Shown piece by piece: positions 35,934-44,801 of a stretch of DNA of 64,000 nt. This DNA comes from Bacteroidales bacterium (lineage in GTDB: Bacteria; Bacteroidota; Bacteroidia; Bacteroidales; P3): NCBI GenBank assembly GCA_017480225.1, contig JAFVBB010000014.1, forward strand, positions 1-64,000, in the 5' to 3' direction. Position numbers and translations under genes: made by a program. Numbering within the stretch: the stretch's first letter is position 1; each line of letters begins with the position of its first letter. Under the pieces are notes generated by a model. That model saw only the letters and a program-made list of their open reading frames with translations. It was not told where the DNA came from and ran no database searches.

Positions 35934-36626
35934 TTACAGTTGACCGCGTTCGATGCTGATGCAGATGCGGTCAATCAGGTCGTCCTTCTTGTCGTGCTCG
36001 GGATCAAAGCCCGATTTTAGGTTCAGCCCGAACAGTTTGGCCAGCGTCTGGTAAAGCCCTGCGCTCAGGGATCCTCGCAGCTCGCCCACTATGTTGTACG
36101 CCGTGCGGTTGGTCTCGCGGTCAATCAGCTTTATCAGCACCAGTCCCTGCGAGAATGTCTTTTTGGTGAGGTCGTCCTTGTAGTCGTCCATCAGTTGTTT
36201 TTCGGCACGCTTGATGGCCTGCTTGCGCTGCTTCTTGGGCAGGGCGGCAATCTCAATCTCAAGGGCGTCGAGGCGGCGCTTGCCTTCCTGTGCGTAGGGC
36301 AGCATAAGCCGTACGTTGCGTATGAGTTTTTGGTTTTGCCGTATTTCCTTTTGGGTGAGCAACATGCCGCCGGAGTAGATGTTCACCTCGTGGATGTTGA
36401 TGAGGGGTATGGTGTCGCCGTCGACTACGGTGGCGAAAGTGAAGTGGCCGTTGGGTCTCGAGATGCTCCCGAGTGTAGACGGCATCACGCGCACCGGTTG
36501 TGCTAACCTTCTTTGCGTCGCAGTGTCGGCCTGTCGTGCCTGCCCCGATGCCAATCCGGGCAGCGAGGCCAGGGCCAGCATGAAGGCGGCGGCTGTGGCT
36601 TTGTGTGGCATTGTGCTTGTTGTCAT
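35934..36626 (-). CDS. DUF4294 family exported protein
   Basis: A 230-residue protein with a signal peptide (ending near LPGLASG) and the DUF4294 domain at about 70-215: VVDGDTIPLINIHEVNIYSG, LIRNVRLMLPYAQ, LIKLIDRETNRTAYNIVGELRGS and the end LNLKSGFDPE. The family is widespread in Bacteroidota and of unknown function. A start five codons later (MPHKATAAAF) is equally plausible. It is 40 bases upstream of the NlpC/P60 gene in the same direction, so a shared cell-wall role is conceivable. Confidence 0.85.
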   Translation of the reverse strand: MTTSTMPHKATAAAFMLALASLPGLASGQARQADTATQRRLAQPVRVMPSTLGSISRPNGHFTFATVVDGDTIPLINIHEVNIYSGGMLLTQKEIRQNQKLIRNVRLMLPYAQEGKRRLDALEIEIAALPKKQRKQAIKRAEKQLMDDYKDDLTKKTFSQGLVLIKLIDRETNRTAYNIVGELRGSLSAGLYQTLAKLFGLNLKSGFDPEHDKKDDLIDRICISIERGQL

Positions 36627-36840
36627 TTGTATGTTTGCGTAACGCTACCTCATACGGATTATTGTGTGTTGGTGTATCATGGAGTTCCATGGCGACATCT
36701 CTCCCTCGTGTGCGGCGAGGAATTGCCCGGTCATGACCGTGCTCGCCGTGGGGTGTCTGTAAATGAGCCCCTTTTGCCAGGTGTTGAAAAAAAAGAGGAT
36801 GCAGATGTGCTTTTTTGGCGGCAGAATAAAAAAAAAGATG
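36627..36840. other. Intergenic stretch upstream of tRNA-Leu(UAG)
   Basis: No gene or recognised motif seen between the DUF4294 start and the tRNA promoter, apart from poly-A runs. Confidence 0.5.
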
Positions 36841-36848
36841 TACTTTTG
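36841..36848 (+). promoter_or_regulatory. -7 element for tRNA-Leu(UAG)
   Basis: TACTTTTG, 78 bases before the tRNA. The -33 element is unclear. In the precursor leader, CCTGTCGC (36861-36868) and GCGACAGG (36905-36912) form a perfect 8-bp stem that ends 14 bases before the tRNA. Confidence 0.55.
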
Positions 36849-36926
36849 CAGTGCTTTTAACCTGTCGCGCAAGATATACTTTCGCTGCAAAAGGTGTTGA
36901 CGCTGCGACAGGTAGGGAGCGCTGAA

Positions 36927-37008
36927 GCGGATATGGCGTAATTGGTAGCCGCGCAAGACTTAGGATCTTGTTCCGAGAGGAGTGGGGGTTCGAGCCCCCC
37001 TATCCGCA
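36927..37008 (+). tRNA. tRNA-Leu, anticodon UAG
   Basis: An 82-nt class II tRNA: acceptor GCGGATA/TATCCGC, anticodon stem CAAGA/TCTTG with loop CTTAGGA (anticodon TAG), variable arm, T-arm GGGGG-TTCGAGC-CCCCC. CCA is not encoded. The following gene starts 7 bases later, so tRNA and mRNA may be one transcript. Confidence 0.95.
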
Positions 37009-37014
37009 CAGGTG

Positions 37015-38340
37015 ATGACAACACGCAGAACACAGCCCAACCACGGTGATGAAGCGCGCCGGGGCGTGCCTGGCAAAGGCGCGGCGGCTTTGCTGTTGCT
37101 TGTTCTTTTTTTTATCGCGCACGCGCACGCAAGTTTCATCGTAATACCGATGGACGAGTCACAGCAGAACCATTTGAAGGCCTACGGTGTGGCCTACTGG
37201 GTGCTGCAGCGCGACGTGGAGGTGACGTGGCTGCTCAACTATCGCGGTGGCAGCTTCATGACGAAGTACGCCGACACCATTGAGCGCGAGTGCCGCCTGC
37301 GAGGAGTCACATGCGAGGTGATTGCCGACGGTCAGAGTACTGCAATATTGAGCCAAGTGGCTGAGCCCAGCGTCAACATGGACGCTGTGAAGCTGCTCAA
37401 GGCTCCCAAGATTGCCGTCTACTCGCCGAAGAACAAACTGCCGTGGGACGACGCTGTCACACTGGTGCTTACCTATGCCGAGGTGCCCTATGATGTCGTC
37501 TACGACGAGGAGGTGCTGGCCGGAGTCCTTCCAGCCTACGACTGGCTGCACCTCCACCATGAGGATTTCACAGGTCAATATGGCAAGTTCTGGGCCAACT
37601 ACCGCAACCAGTCGTGGTATGTTGAGGATGTGCGCCTGCAAGAGGCTACGGCGGCTAAACTGGGTTACAGCAAAGTGAGCCACCTGAAACTGGCTGTTGC
37701 CAAGAAAATCAGAGACTTCGTCAGCGGCGGCGGCTTCCTTTTCGCCATGTGCTCCGCGCCCGACAGCTACGACGTGGCGCTGGCGGCAGAGGGCGTTGAC
37801 ATCTGTGCAGAGATGTTCGACGGCGACCCCATGAGCCCGACGGCACAAGAGCAGCTTGACTATGACAAGTGTTTTGCTTTCAAGGATTTCCGCATCAGCA
37901 CCAATCCTGCTGAATACGAAATATCGACCATCGATATCGACGAACGTGCCCACCAGCGTGCTGTGAACGAGAAGACCGACTACTTCCTGCTGTTCGACTT
38001 CTCGGCAAAGTGGGATTGGGTGCCGACCATGCTCACGCAGAACCATACCCGCATAGTGCACGGCTTCATGGGGCAGACCACAGCCTTCCGTCGCCAGGTG
38101 GTTAAAAGCGGATGCGTGGTGCTGGCAGAAAACAAGGAGCTTGGCGAGGTGCGCTACCTGCATGGGGAGTATGGCAAAGGAACGTGGACATTCCTCGGCG
38201 GTCACGATCCGGAAGACTACCGCCACTTCATCGGCGATCCTGCCACAGACTTGTCGCTTTACCCCAATTCGCCTGGCTACAGGCTAATACTTAACAACAT
38301 CCTTTTCCCTGCCGCTAAAAAAGAGAAACACAAGACATGA
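37015..38340 (+). CDS. Exported protein often labelled asparagine synthetase B
   Basis: A 441-residue protein with a signal peptide (hydrophobic stretch GAAALLLLVLFFIAHAHA). The mature start FIVIPMDESQQNHLKAYG and LHLHHEDFTGQYGKFW are characteristic of a Bacteroidota family that databases call asparagine synthetase B. I see no N-terminal nucleophile Cys or ATP-pyrophosphatase loop of true AsnB, and the protein is exported, so the name is doubtful. The fold may be glutamine-amidotransferase-like (segment KKIRDFVSGGGFLFAMCSAPDSYD, quoted in parts). The stop overlaps the propeller gene start. Confidence 0.75.
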   Translation: MTTRRTQPNHGDEARRGVPGKGAAALLLLVLFFIAHAHASFIVIPMDESQQNHLKAYGVAYWVLQRDVEVTWLLNYRGGSFMTKYADTIERECRLRGVTCEVIADGQSTAILSQVAEPSVNMDAVKLLKAPKIAVYSPKNKLPWDDAVTLVLTYAEVPYDVVYDEEVLAGVLPAYDWLHLHHEDFTGQYGKFWANYRNQSWYVEDVRLQEATAAKLGYSKVSHLKLAVAKKIRDFVSGGGFLFAMCSAPDSYDVALAAEGVDICAEMFDGDPMSPTAQEQLDYDKCFAFKDFRISTNPAEYEISTIDIDERAHQRAVNEKTDYFLLFDFSAKWDWVPTMLTQNHTRIVHGFMGQTTAFRRQVVKSGCVVLAENKELGEVRYLHGEYGKGTWTFLGGHDPEDYRHFIGDPATDLSLYPNSPGYRLILNNILFPAAKKEKHKT

Positions 38341-39614
38341 TGAAACGCATACTTACCACACTGATTGCCATGACTGCTGTCGCCACCGCAATGGCGCAGG
38401 TCAATGGCACATGGACGCTCTACAACACCAAGAACTCGGCCATAAACGGCAACAACATAGCCGCCCTGGCCACCGACAGCCGCGGAGTGTGGGTGGGCAC
38501 CTACCAGGGGCTGTGCCGCCTCAACGGCGACCAGTGGCAGGACTATGCCCAGTTCAACGAGAAGCTAAAAGACCAGTCGATTAATTGCTTGATGATTGAC
38601 AAGCGCGGTGTGCTGTGGGTCGGCACCGACGACTACGGCGTAATAGAGTTCGACGGCACGCACTGGACTGAATACACCGCCGAGACGCGCCGTCTGAAGA
38701 TGAAGTTCGTGAAGGAGATTACGCAAGACAAGGACGGCACGTTCTGGATAGGGGTGACGCTGGGCGGCATTGTCAGCTACACGGGCTACACCTGGGATCG
38801 CTACACGCCCGATGATTGCGGACTGTTGAGCGACTTCGTCCTTGACCTCGCGGTGGATCGCGCCAACCGCAAGTGGATTACCACCAATCAGGGCATCAGT
38901 GTTTTCAACGACCGCCGTTGGGTGAGCTACACGGTCGACAACTCCGGCCTGCCCGACAACATCGTGCCTGCGGTGGCGATAGACAAAAACAACGTCAAGT
39001 GGTTCGGCACCCTCAACGGCCTCTGCCGTTTCGACGGTGAGGAATGGGCTATATGGAACACCGGCAACAGCCCGCTGCCAGGCAACCAGGTGAACGACCT
39101 TGCGTTCGATGCCGACGGCAACCTGTGGATAGCTACCAATAATGGTGCGGCAGTGTTCGACGGCACTGACCGGTGGGTGGCTTTCACCTCCAAGAACAGT
39201 CAGTTGCCGCAGGGCAACATCTTCAAGATTGCCGTGGGACGCAAGGGCGAGGTGTGGTTTGGCAGCGACAGCAAGGGGCTGGCCTGTCTCAGCGGCTTTG
39301 TCATGCCTGCGCCTGTGGCCGAAGTGGCTCAGACCGAGGCCGAGACGGAGCAGGAGGTGCAGTCCGCACAGCAACTCCAGCAAGAGGAGCATGTTCGCAT
39401 TGTGCCCCATTTGAGCGAGGGCTACATTACCATCACGCTTGAGAGCCCGACGGCCACTGTGACGTTCACCAACAAGAGTGGCAAGGTGGTGAAGACGGTA
39501 ACCAACTACCGTACAGGACAGAAGATACAGATTGGAAAGATGCCGAAGGGCATGTATGTGGTCGGTGTGGCCACGGCCAAGGGACAGAAAAACATTAAGT
39601 TCAACCTAAAATAA
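38337..39614 (+). CDS. Two-component-regulator-type propeller protein with T9SS sorting domain
   Basis: A 425-residue secreted protein with signal peptide (MMKRILTTLIAMTAVATAMA). Residues about 25-325 hold seven or so propeller repeats (VWVGTYQGLCRLNGDQW, LWVGTDDYGVIEFDGTHW, LWIATNNGAAVFDG), as in the sensor part of hybrid two-component systems, but there is no kinase. An acidic/Gln linker follows, then a C-terminal domain (GYITITLESPTATVTF ... MPKGMYVVGV) of the type IX sorting kind. Probably a surface-displayed or secreted binding protein. Confidence 0.85.
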   Translation: MMKRILTTLIAMTAVATAMAQVNGTWTLYNTKNSAINGNNIAALATDSRGVWVGTYQGLCRLNGDQWQDYAQFNEKLKDQSINCLMIDKRGVLWVGTDDYGVIEFDGTHWTEYTAETRRLKMKFVKEITQDKDGTFWIGVTLGGIVSYTGYTWDRYTPDDCGLLSDFVLDLAVDRANRKWITTNQGISVFNDRRWVSYTVDNSGLPDNIVPAVAIDKNNVKWFGTLNGLCRFDGEEWAIWNTGNSPLPGNQVNDLAFDADGNLWIATNNGAAVFDGTDRWVAFTSKNSQLPQGNIFKIAVGRKGEVWFGSDSKGLACLSGFVMPAPVAEVAQTEAETEQEVQSAQQLQQEEHVRIVPHLSEGYITITLESPTATVTFTNKSGKVVKTVTNYRTGQKIQIGKMPKGMYVVGVATAKGQKNIKFNLK

Positions 39615-39623
39615 CGACGCATT

Positions 39624-41675
39624 ATGAAACGTCTTGCTCTGGTCGTGCTCGGCCTTGTGCTGGCGGCCTCCGCATGGGCACAGCAGCTCGATCCCGCAAA
39701 GTGGTCCTACACTGTGAAGGAGTTGTCGGCCGATGAGGCCGAGCTTGTCTTTACTGCCAAACTCGACGACGGATGGCACCTCTATTCGCAGTTCACCGAT
39801 CCCAACGGCCCTCTGCCCACTGTGTTCGAGTTTGCCAAGAGCGGCGACTACAAGCTGGTTGGCAAGGTTGCGGAGCCGAAGCCGCATGTTGAGGACGACC
39901 CATTGTTCGGATGCAAGGTGAGCTCGTTCAGCGGAACGGTTGTTTTCCGTCAGAAAATCAAGAAAGTCAGCGAGGCGGACTTCACTGTAAGGGGCACATT
40001 GTCTTACCAGATGTGCAACAACGGCAGTTGCATCGCGCCCGAAGACCATGACTTTTCCTTCAAGGTGAAGGGTCTGGTTCCTGTTGAGGCTGCTGATGAG
40101 GAGCCAGTGGCTGCTGTACAGCCCGAGGCAGAGGAGGACGAGCCACATTGTGCTGTTGTGGCGGAGGACGGAATGGCTGAGGAGGACAACGCGGAGCCTC
40201 CGGTGGAGAATCGCAAGAATGGCAACCTGCTGGTGATTTTCCTGCTGGCCATCGGCGGAGGCATTCTCACCATGTTCACCCCCTGTGTCTTCCCGATGAT
40301 TCCGATGACCGTCAACTTCTTCATGCACAATGGCGACGACAAGCGCAAGAGTCGCCGCCAGGCCTGGATGTTCGGTCTCTCTATCGTTTTCCTGTTCGGC
40401 GTTCTTGGAGCAATACTGGCTCTCATCTTCGGGCCGGAGGCTCTTTATTTCATAGGTACACACTGGCTGCCTAACCTTATTTTCTTTGCCATCTTCTTTA
40501 TATTCGCGCTCAGCTTCTTCGGCCTCTTTGAGATTAAGATGCCCGAGAAGTGGATCAACGGCAGCGACGCGCAGGCCGACAAAGGCGGCTGGCTTGCTCC
40601 TTTCTTCATCGCGCTAACCACCGTGCTTGTTTCGTTCAGCTGCACCGGCCCCATTCTTGGCGCGGCGTTGGTAGGCCTAACCACGAGCAGCACCGACCGC
40701 TGGGTGTCGCTCGTCACCATGCTCGGCTTCGGCATTGGTTTTGCGTTGCCGTTCACGCTGTTGGCAATGTTCCCGCAGGCCTTGAAGAACATGAAGAGTG
40801 GCAGCTGGCTGAACACGGTCAAGGTGAGTTTCGCATTCCTCGAGCTGGCCTTTGGCCTCAAGTTCCTTCAGATGGCCGACCTCTATTGCAACTGGGGTCT
40901 GCTTCCGCGCGACGTGTACCTGGCCTTGTGGATTGTCATTTTCGGCCTGCTGGGCTTCTACCTGCTTGGCAAGCTCCGCTTCAAGGGCGACGACGAGGTT
41001 AAGGAGATCGGCACCCTGCGCCTGTTCCTGGCCATTGCCGACCTTGCGTTTGTGGTGTGGATGATACCCGGCCTGTGGGGAGCCCCGCTCAAGGGCATAA
41101 GCGGTTTTCTGCCACCCATGGAGAGCCAGAGCTTCAACATCGAGAAGATTGTGGCGGAGAACACGCCTGCCGTCGGCACGGCCACAGTGCAGGCCGGCAA
41201 GTTGCCCGCCGACCGCAAGTATGCCGACAAACTGCACGTGCCGCTGGGGTTCGAGGCCTTCTTCGACCTCGACGAGGCGAAAGCCTACGCGCGCGAGCAC
41301 GCGAAACCCATATTTATTGACTTCACTGGAAAGACCTGCTCCAACTGCCGAGAGATGGAGCACTACGTGTGGACCAATCCCGACGTGAAGCGCCTGCTGA
41401 CCGAAGAGTTCGTCATATGCTCGCTCTTTGCAGACGAGAACACCATCGAGTTGCCCGAGAGCGAGTGGGTTACCGATGACAAAGGCCATGTGCTGAAAAC
41501 CCTTGGCCGTCGCAACCTCAACTACCAAAAAACTGCCTTCAACATGAATGCCCAGCCCTACTACGTCATTGTCAATGCTGACGGTAAGGTGCTTACGGCG
41601 GAAAACTACAAGTACGACCGCGACGTGAAGAAGTTTGTGGCTTGGCTCAATGAAGGCATATCCAACAATAAATAA
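39624..41675 (+). CDS. dsbD: Thiol:disulfide interchange protein DsbD
   Basis: Carries reducing power from cytoplasmic thioredoxin to the periplasm. The 683-residue protein contains all three parts: a signal peptide and N-terminal domain with C131 and C136 (MCNNGSCIAP), a membrane domain of eight helices with TPCVFPMIPM (C221) and FSCTGPILGAALVG, and a C-terminal thioredoxin-like domain with FIDFTGKTCSNCREME (CSNC). It lies 9 bases after the propeller gene and just before a cysteine protease whose thiol it could keep reduced. Confidence 0.94.
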   Translation: MKRLALVVLGLVLAASAWAQQLDPAKWSYTVKELSADEAELVFTAKLDDGWHLYSQFTDPNGPLPTVFEFAKSGDYKLVGKVAEPKPHVEDDPLFGCKVSSFSGTVVFRQKIKKVSEADFTVRGTLSYQMCNNGSCIAPEDHDFSFKVKGLVPVEAADEEPVAAVQPEAEEDEPHCAVVAEDGMAEEDNAEPPVENRKNGNLLVIFLLAIGGGILTMFTPCVFPMIPMTVNFFMHNGDDKRKSRRQAWMFGLSIVFLFGVLGAILALIFGPEALYFIGTHWLPNLIFFAIFFIFALSFFGLFEIKMPEKWINGSDAQADKGGWLAPFFIALTTVLVSFSCTGPILGAALVGLTTSSTDRWVSLVTMLGFGIGFALPFTLLAMFPQALKNMKSGSWLNTVKVSFAFLELAFGLKFLQMADLYCNWGLLPRDVYLALWIVIFGLLGFYLLGKLRFKGDDEVKEIGTLRLFLAIADLAFVVWMIPGLWGAPLKGISGFLPPMESQSFNIEKIVAENTPAVGTATVQAGKLPADRKYADKLHVPLGFEAFFDLDEAKAYAREHAKPIFIDFTGKTCSNCREMEHYVWTNPDVKRLLTEEFVICSLFADENTIELPESEWVTDDKGHVLKTLGRRNLNYQKTAFNMNAQPYYVIVNADGKVLTAENYKYDRDVKKFVAWLNEGISNNK

Positions 41676-41693
41676 CACATAATTCCAATTGTT

Positions 41694-43514
41694 ATGAAGA
41701 AAATGGCACTTGCCATTATGGCAATGACGCTGGCCGCCGGGGTGGCCTGCGCCGCCCGTGTCGACCGGGCCTCCGCCGCCCGTGCGGCCGTCAACTTCTG
41801 GAACACCTACCGCCCGCGCGATGTGCAGGCCGTGCAGTCGCTGCAGCCTATGCAGTTCGACGAGCTGCGGCACCAGTACGTCTTCGCCAACGGCGAGTCA
41901 GGCTTCGTCATCATCTCGGCCGAGGACGCGGTGCGCCCTGTGCTCGGCTACTCTTTCGACACCCCCTTCCCGCAGCAGCTTCACAGCGAGGTGGCCTGGT
42001 GGCTTGGCGTCTATGAGAGCCAGCTCGCCCAGTGGGCCGATGTCCAGGCACAGCCCAATCCTGCCTGGAAGCAGTTGCTCGACAACCCGGTGCCCGAGGT
42101 ACCGCTGTCGGCTGTATATGTGCCGTACCTTGTCCAGACGCAGTGGGACCAGGACAGCCCCTTCAACATCAAGTGCCCATACGACAACACCTACAAGGAC
42201 CGCACCGTGGTCGGCTGCGTGGCCACGGCCATGTCGCAGATCATGAAGTACTGGAACCACCCCTATAGCGGCACCGGAAGCCACTCCTACGAGCCGTACT
42301 CCATGTGGGGCAGCTCGAGTTATGGCACCCTGTCCGCCGACTTCGAGCACACCACCTACAAGTGGTGGGCAATGCTCCCTTCGGGCAAGTACATGATCGA
42401 CTCGGAGTCGCGCGACGCGGTCAGCACACTCTGCTACCATGTCGGTGTCGCTGTCGAGATGATGTACGGCACCTCGTCGGCAGGCGGCAGCGGGGCCTAC
42501 TCGTCATGCGGCGGCTATGCCACGGCTTGTGCCTCCAGCGCCTTCACCACTTACTTCAAGTACGACCCCGCGACGCTCGAATATCGCTACCGCAGCACCA
42601 TGTCCGACGACGAGTGGCGCTCGCTCATTGACCAGAACCTGGCGAAGAAGCAGCCCATATATTACGACGGCTCCGACAAGGATGGCGGCCATGCTTTCGT
42701 GCTCGACGGCTCGAACACCGACACTACCTACCACTTCAACTGGGGCTGGGGCGGCTATGCCGACGGCTACTTCTACATCGACAACCTGGCCCCGCAGGGC
42801 TCCGGCACCGGCGGCAACGCCACCAACACCTACAACTACAATCAGGGCGCCATCTTCGGCATCAAGCCGCTGCCCGAGGTGTTCGACACCATTTCGTTCG
42901 ACGTGGAGCTCTGCGCCGGCGAGTCGTTCAAAATCTACGACTTCTCTGTTGCCGCCGCCAACGTCGACACCTTCCTGCACCACCTCGACACCGTGGTGAG
43001 TCTTCACATCAAGAAGCGCGACATCGACCATGCTCTCTTCAACTCCAATGTCGGCAGCATCGGCAAGAACATCGTGGTCGACTACTGCAGCCTGCGTGGT
43101 GTTGTCGCACCCGAGTGCACCTTTGTCCGCGAGGGACGCCACTTCTCCGGCTGGGGCGACAAGAAGGCTGCCCCCGAGAAAGTCTACCTGCCCGGCGACA
43201 CCATCGCAGCCTCCGGTTCGCCCATGTTCTACGCAGTGTGGGTTGACAGCAGCAAACTTGACATTGTTGAGCTAAGCGACGGTGAGTCAGCCGTATGGCC
43301 CAATCCGGCAAACTCGGTTGTCAACGTCAGCCTACCGCAGGGCAGCGGCCATGTGCAGGCTCAAGTTGTTGATGCAGTGGGTCGTGTGCTGATTTCAGTG
43401 AACTTGGTCGGCCAAAGTGGTCAAATTGATGTCTCACAGTTGCCCAATGGCGTCTATCTGCTCACCTTGAGCAGCGATGGTGACATTCGCAAGCACCGTA
43501 TTATCAAACAGTAG
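41694..43514 (+). CDS. C10 family (streptopain-like) cysteine peptidase with T9SS sorting domain
   Basis: A secreted protease of 606 residues: signal peptide, an inhibitory Spi-type propeptide (about 20-130), then the C10 catalytic domain with the nucleophile in TVVGCVATAMSQIMKYW (C175) and the histidine in GGHAFVLDG (H333), and NWGWGG beyond it. Residues about 390-520 are a beta-rich spacer; the last 80 (AVWPNPANSVVNVSL ... LPNGVYLLTL) are a type IX sorting domain. It resembles Prevotella interpain A and Porphyromonas periodontain. Starts 18 bases after dsbD. Confidence 0.93.
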   Translation: MKKMALAIMAMTLAAGVACAARVDRASAARAAVNFWNTYRPRDVQAVQSLQPMQFDELRHQYVFANGESGFVIISAEDAVRPVLGYSFDTPFPQQLHSEVAWWLGVYESQLAQWADVQAQPNPAWKQLLDNPVPEVPLSAVYVPYLVQTQWDQDSPFNIKCPYDNTYKDRTVVGCVATAMSQIMKYWNHPYSGTGSHSYEPYSMWGSSSYGTLSADFEHTTYKWWAMLPSGKYMIDSESRDAVSTLCYHVGVAVEMMYGTSSAGGSGAYSSCGGYATACASSAFTTYFKYDPATLEYRYRSTMSDDEWRSLIDQNLAKKQPIYYDGSDKDGGHAFVLDGSNTDTTYHFNWGWGGYADGYFYIDNLAPQGSGTGGNATNTYNYNQGAIFGIKPLPEVFDTISFDVELCAGESFKIYDFSVAAANVDTFLHHLDTVVSLHIKKRDIDHALFNSNVGSIGKNIVVDYCSLRGVVAPECTFVREGRHFSGWGDKKAAPEKVYLPGDTIAASGSPMFYAVWVDSSKLDIVELSDGESAVWPNPANSVVNVSLPQGSGHVQAQVVDAVGRVLISVNLVGQSGQIDVSQLPNGVYLLTLSSDGDIRKHRIIKQ

Positions 43515-43534
43515 GAAAATAATTTTGAGAAAAA

Positions 43535-43566
43535 TTTGGTCATATCGGGGAATGTTTGTATCTTTG
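43535..43566 (+). promoter_or_regulatory. Promoter of the initiator-type tRNA-Met
   Basis: TTTG (43535-43538), 20 bases, TATCTTTG (43559-43566), 27 bases before the tRNA. Confidence 0.85.
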
Positions 43567-43593
43567 CACTCGGTTTCAGCAATGAAGCGAGAG

Positions 43594-43665
<72 letters not shown>

Positions 43666-43671
43666 CCGAAG

Positions 43672-43702
43672 AGGACAACCCATAGTGGTTGTCCTTTTTT
43701 TT
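43672..43702 (+). terminator. Intrinsic terminator of tRNA-Met
   Basis: Perfect 9-bp stem AGGACAACC/GGTTGTCCT with loop CATAGT and a run of eight T residues. Confidence 0.95.
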
Positions 43703-44116
43703 GTGCCCCGGCCAGTCTGTCGCAATGTTTTCTCCTGCCCCCTGCATTGCTCTGTTATTGGTTGAACCTCAGTATGTTCGGGGGTTGTTTGTTTTCTAAA
43801 ACTAGAAAATGCTGTTGTAAACTGTTGAATTTCAGTATCAAGTCTATGCTGGCTCCGTGTCAACACCGTCTGTTCTTCGATTGTTCTTCGATTGTTCTTC
43901 GATTATTCTTCGATTTAGTATCGGAGAACAATCGAAGAACAATCGGACATCAATCGGAGAACAGGCGGCGTAGAAATGCTGCTGCAATGATTTATGCAGC
44001 CGCAAGATGCCTATTTTTGCACTGCACAATAAAATGCCTGTCCGCACGTTGTTCTTGCCAGTGATGCGTTGCCCAAAGTGTCGGGACGCATGGCTACGGT
44101 TAAATATTCATCAAGA
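43703..44116. other. Intergenic region tRNA-Met - flavin reductase-like gene
   Basis: About 410 bases with no gene. It contains repeat copy 4. No clear TAnnTTTG promoter is found for the downstream gene except a CTATTTTTG-like stretch near 44010. Confidence 0.6.
43868..43966 (+). repeat. 99-bp palindromic intergenic repeat, copy 4
   Basis: Same 47-5-47 plan, loop TTAGT. The right arm carries the variant unit with GGACATC at the outer end, as in copy 3. The left flank GTGTCAACACC matches the conserved flank. Orientation is the same as copy 3. Confidence 0.9.
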
Positions 44117-44740
44117 ATGAAAAGAACAACAGCACTATTGATGGCATTGGCAGCCCTTGGCTTGTGCGCCTGCGGTGGCCAAGGCTCCAAGCAACCAAGC
44201 GTTATGCAACAAGACAATGACCTCCAGGCCTTCGACGTGCGGCAAGACTTTGCCGACAATGGTTTCACCTACTTCACAAAGAACCTCATCCTTTGCTGCG
44301 GCGACAGCACGGAGAGCAACGCCATGACCATAGGCTGGGGCGGCATCGGCAACTACCTGGGCCACGAGCGCGCGGCGGTGACGGTCTATGTGGCGCCCGG
44401 GCGCTACACCTATGAGTTCATGGAACGCCACCCGCGCTTCACCATCATGGAGTTCGACGACCCGCATGTGTGGCAGTACCTGGGCAAGTTCAGCGGCCGC
44501 GATGGCGACAAGGCGGAAGCCCTGGGGCTCCACGTGGCCTACACCGAGCATGGCACCCCTTACTACAAGGAGGCGCGCACCGTGATTGAGTGTGAGACGA
44601 TGACGGCCTGGCACCAGACCGAGGCCGACTTCCGCAGCGCCACGCCGCGCCAGTGGTACGACGGCTTTGAGGCGGGCATCCACACCATCTACATCGGCGA
44701 GGTGCTGGGCGCCTGGCGCAGTGTGGGGCAACGGCCGTGA
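44117..44740 (+). CDS. Flavin reductase-like lipoprotein
   Basis: A 207-residue protein with a signal peptide ending in a Cys-Ala-Cys (lipobox candidate LCAC, C19), followed by a flavin reductase-like FMN-binding split-barrel domain: ESNAMTIGWGGIGNYLGHERAAV (in parts), TVYVAPGRYTYEFMER and PRFTIMEF. Cytoplasmic relatives (flavoredoxins) bind FMN; a lipid-anchored form would act in the envelope. The start MKRTTALLMALAALG is chosen for its signal peptide. It is 61 bases before sodB in the same direction, hinting at a redox-stress role. Confidence 0.8.
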   Translation: MKRTTALLMALAALGLCACGGQGSKQPSVMQQDNDLQAFDVRQDFADNGFTYFTKNLILCCGDSTESNAMTIGWGGIGNYLGHERAAVTVYVAPGRYTYEFMERHPRFTIMEFDDPHVWQYLGKFSGRDGDKAEALGLHVAYTEHGTPYYKEARTVIECETMTAWHQTEADFRSATPRQWYDGFEAGIHTIYIGEVLGAWRSVGQRP

Positions 44741-44801
44741 TGCCACTCCCTGTCTTTTGATAGCTACATTTGAACAATCAACCCTTTAACCAAGCAGTAA
44801 T

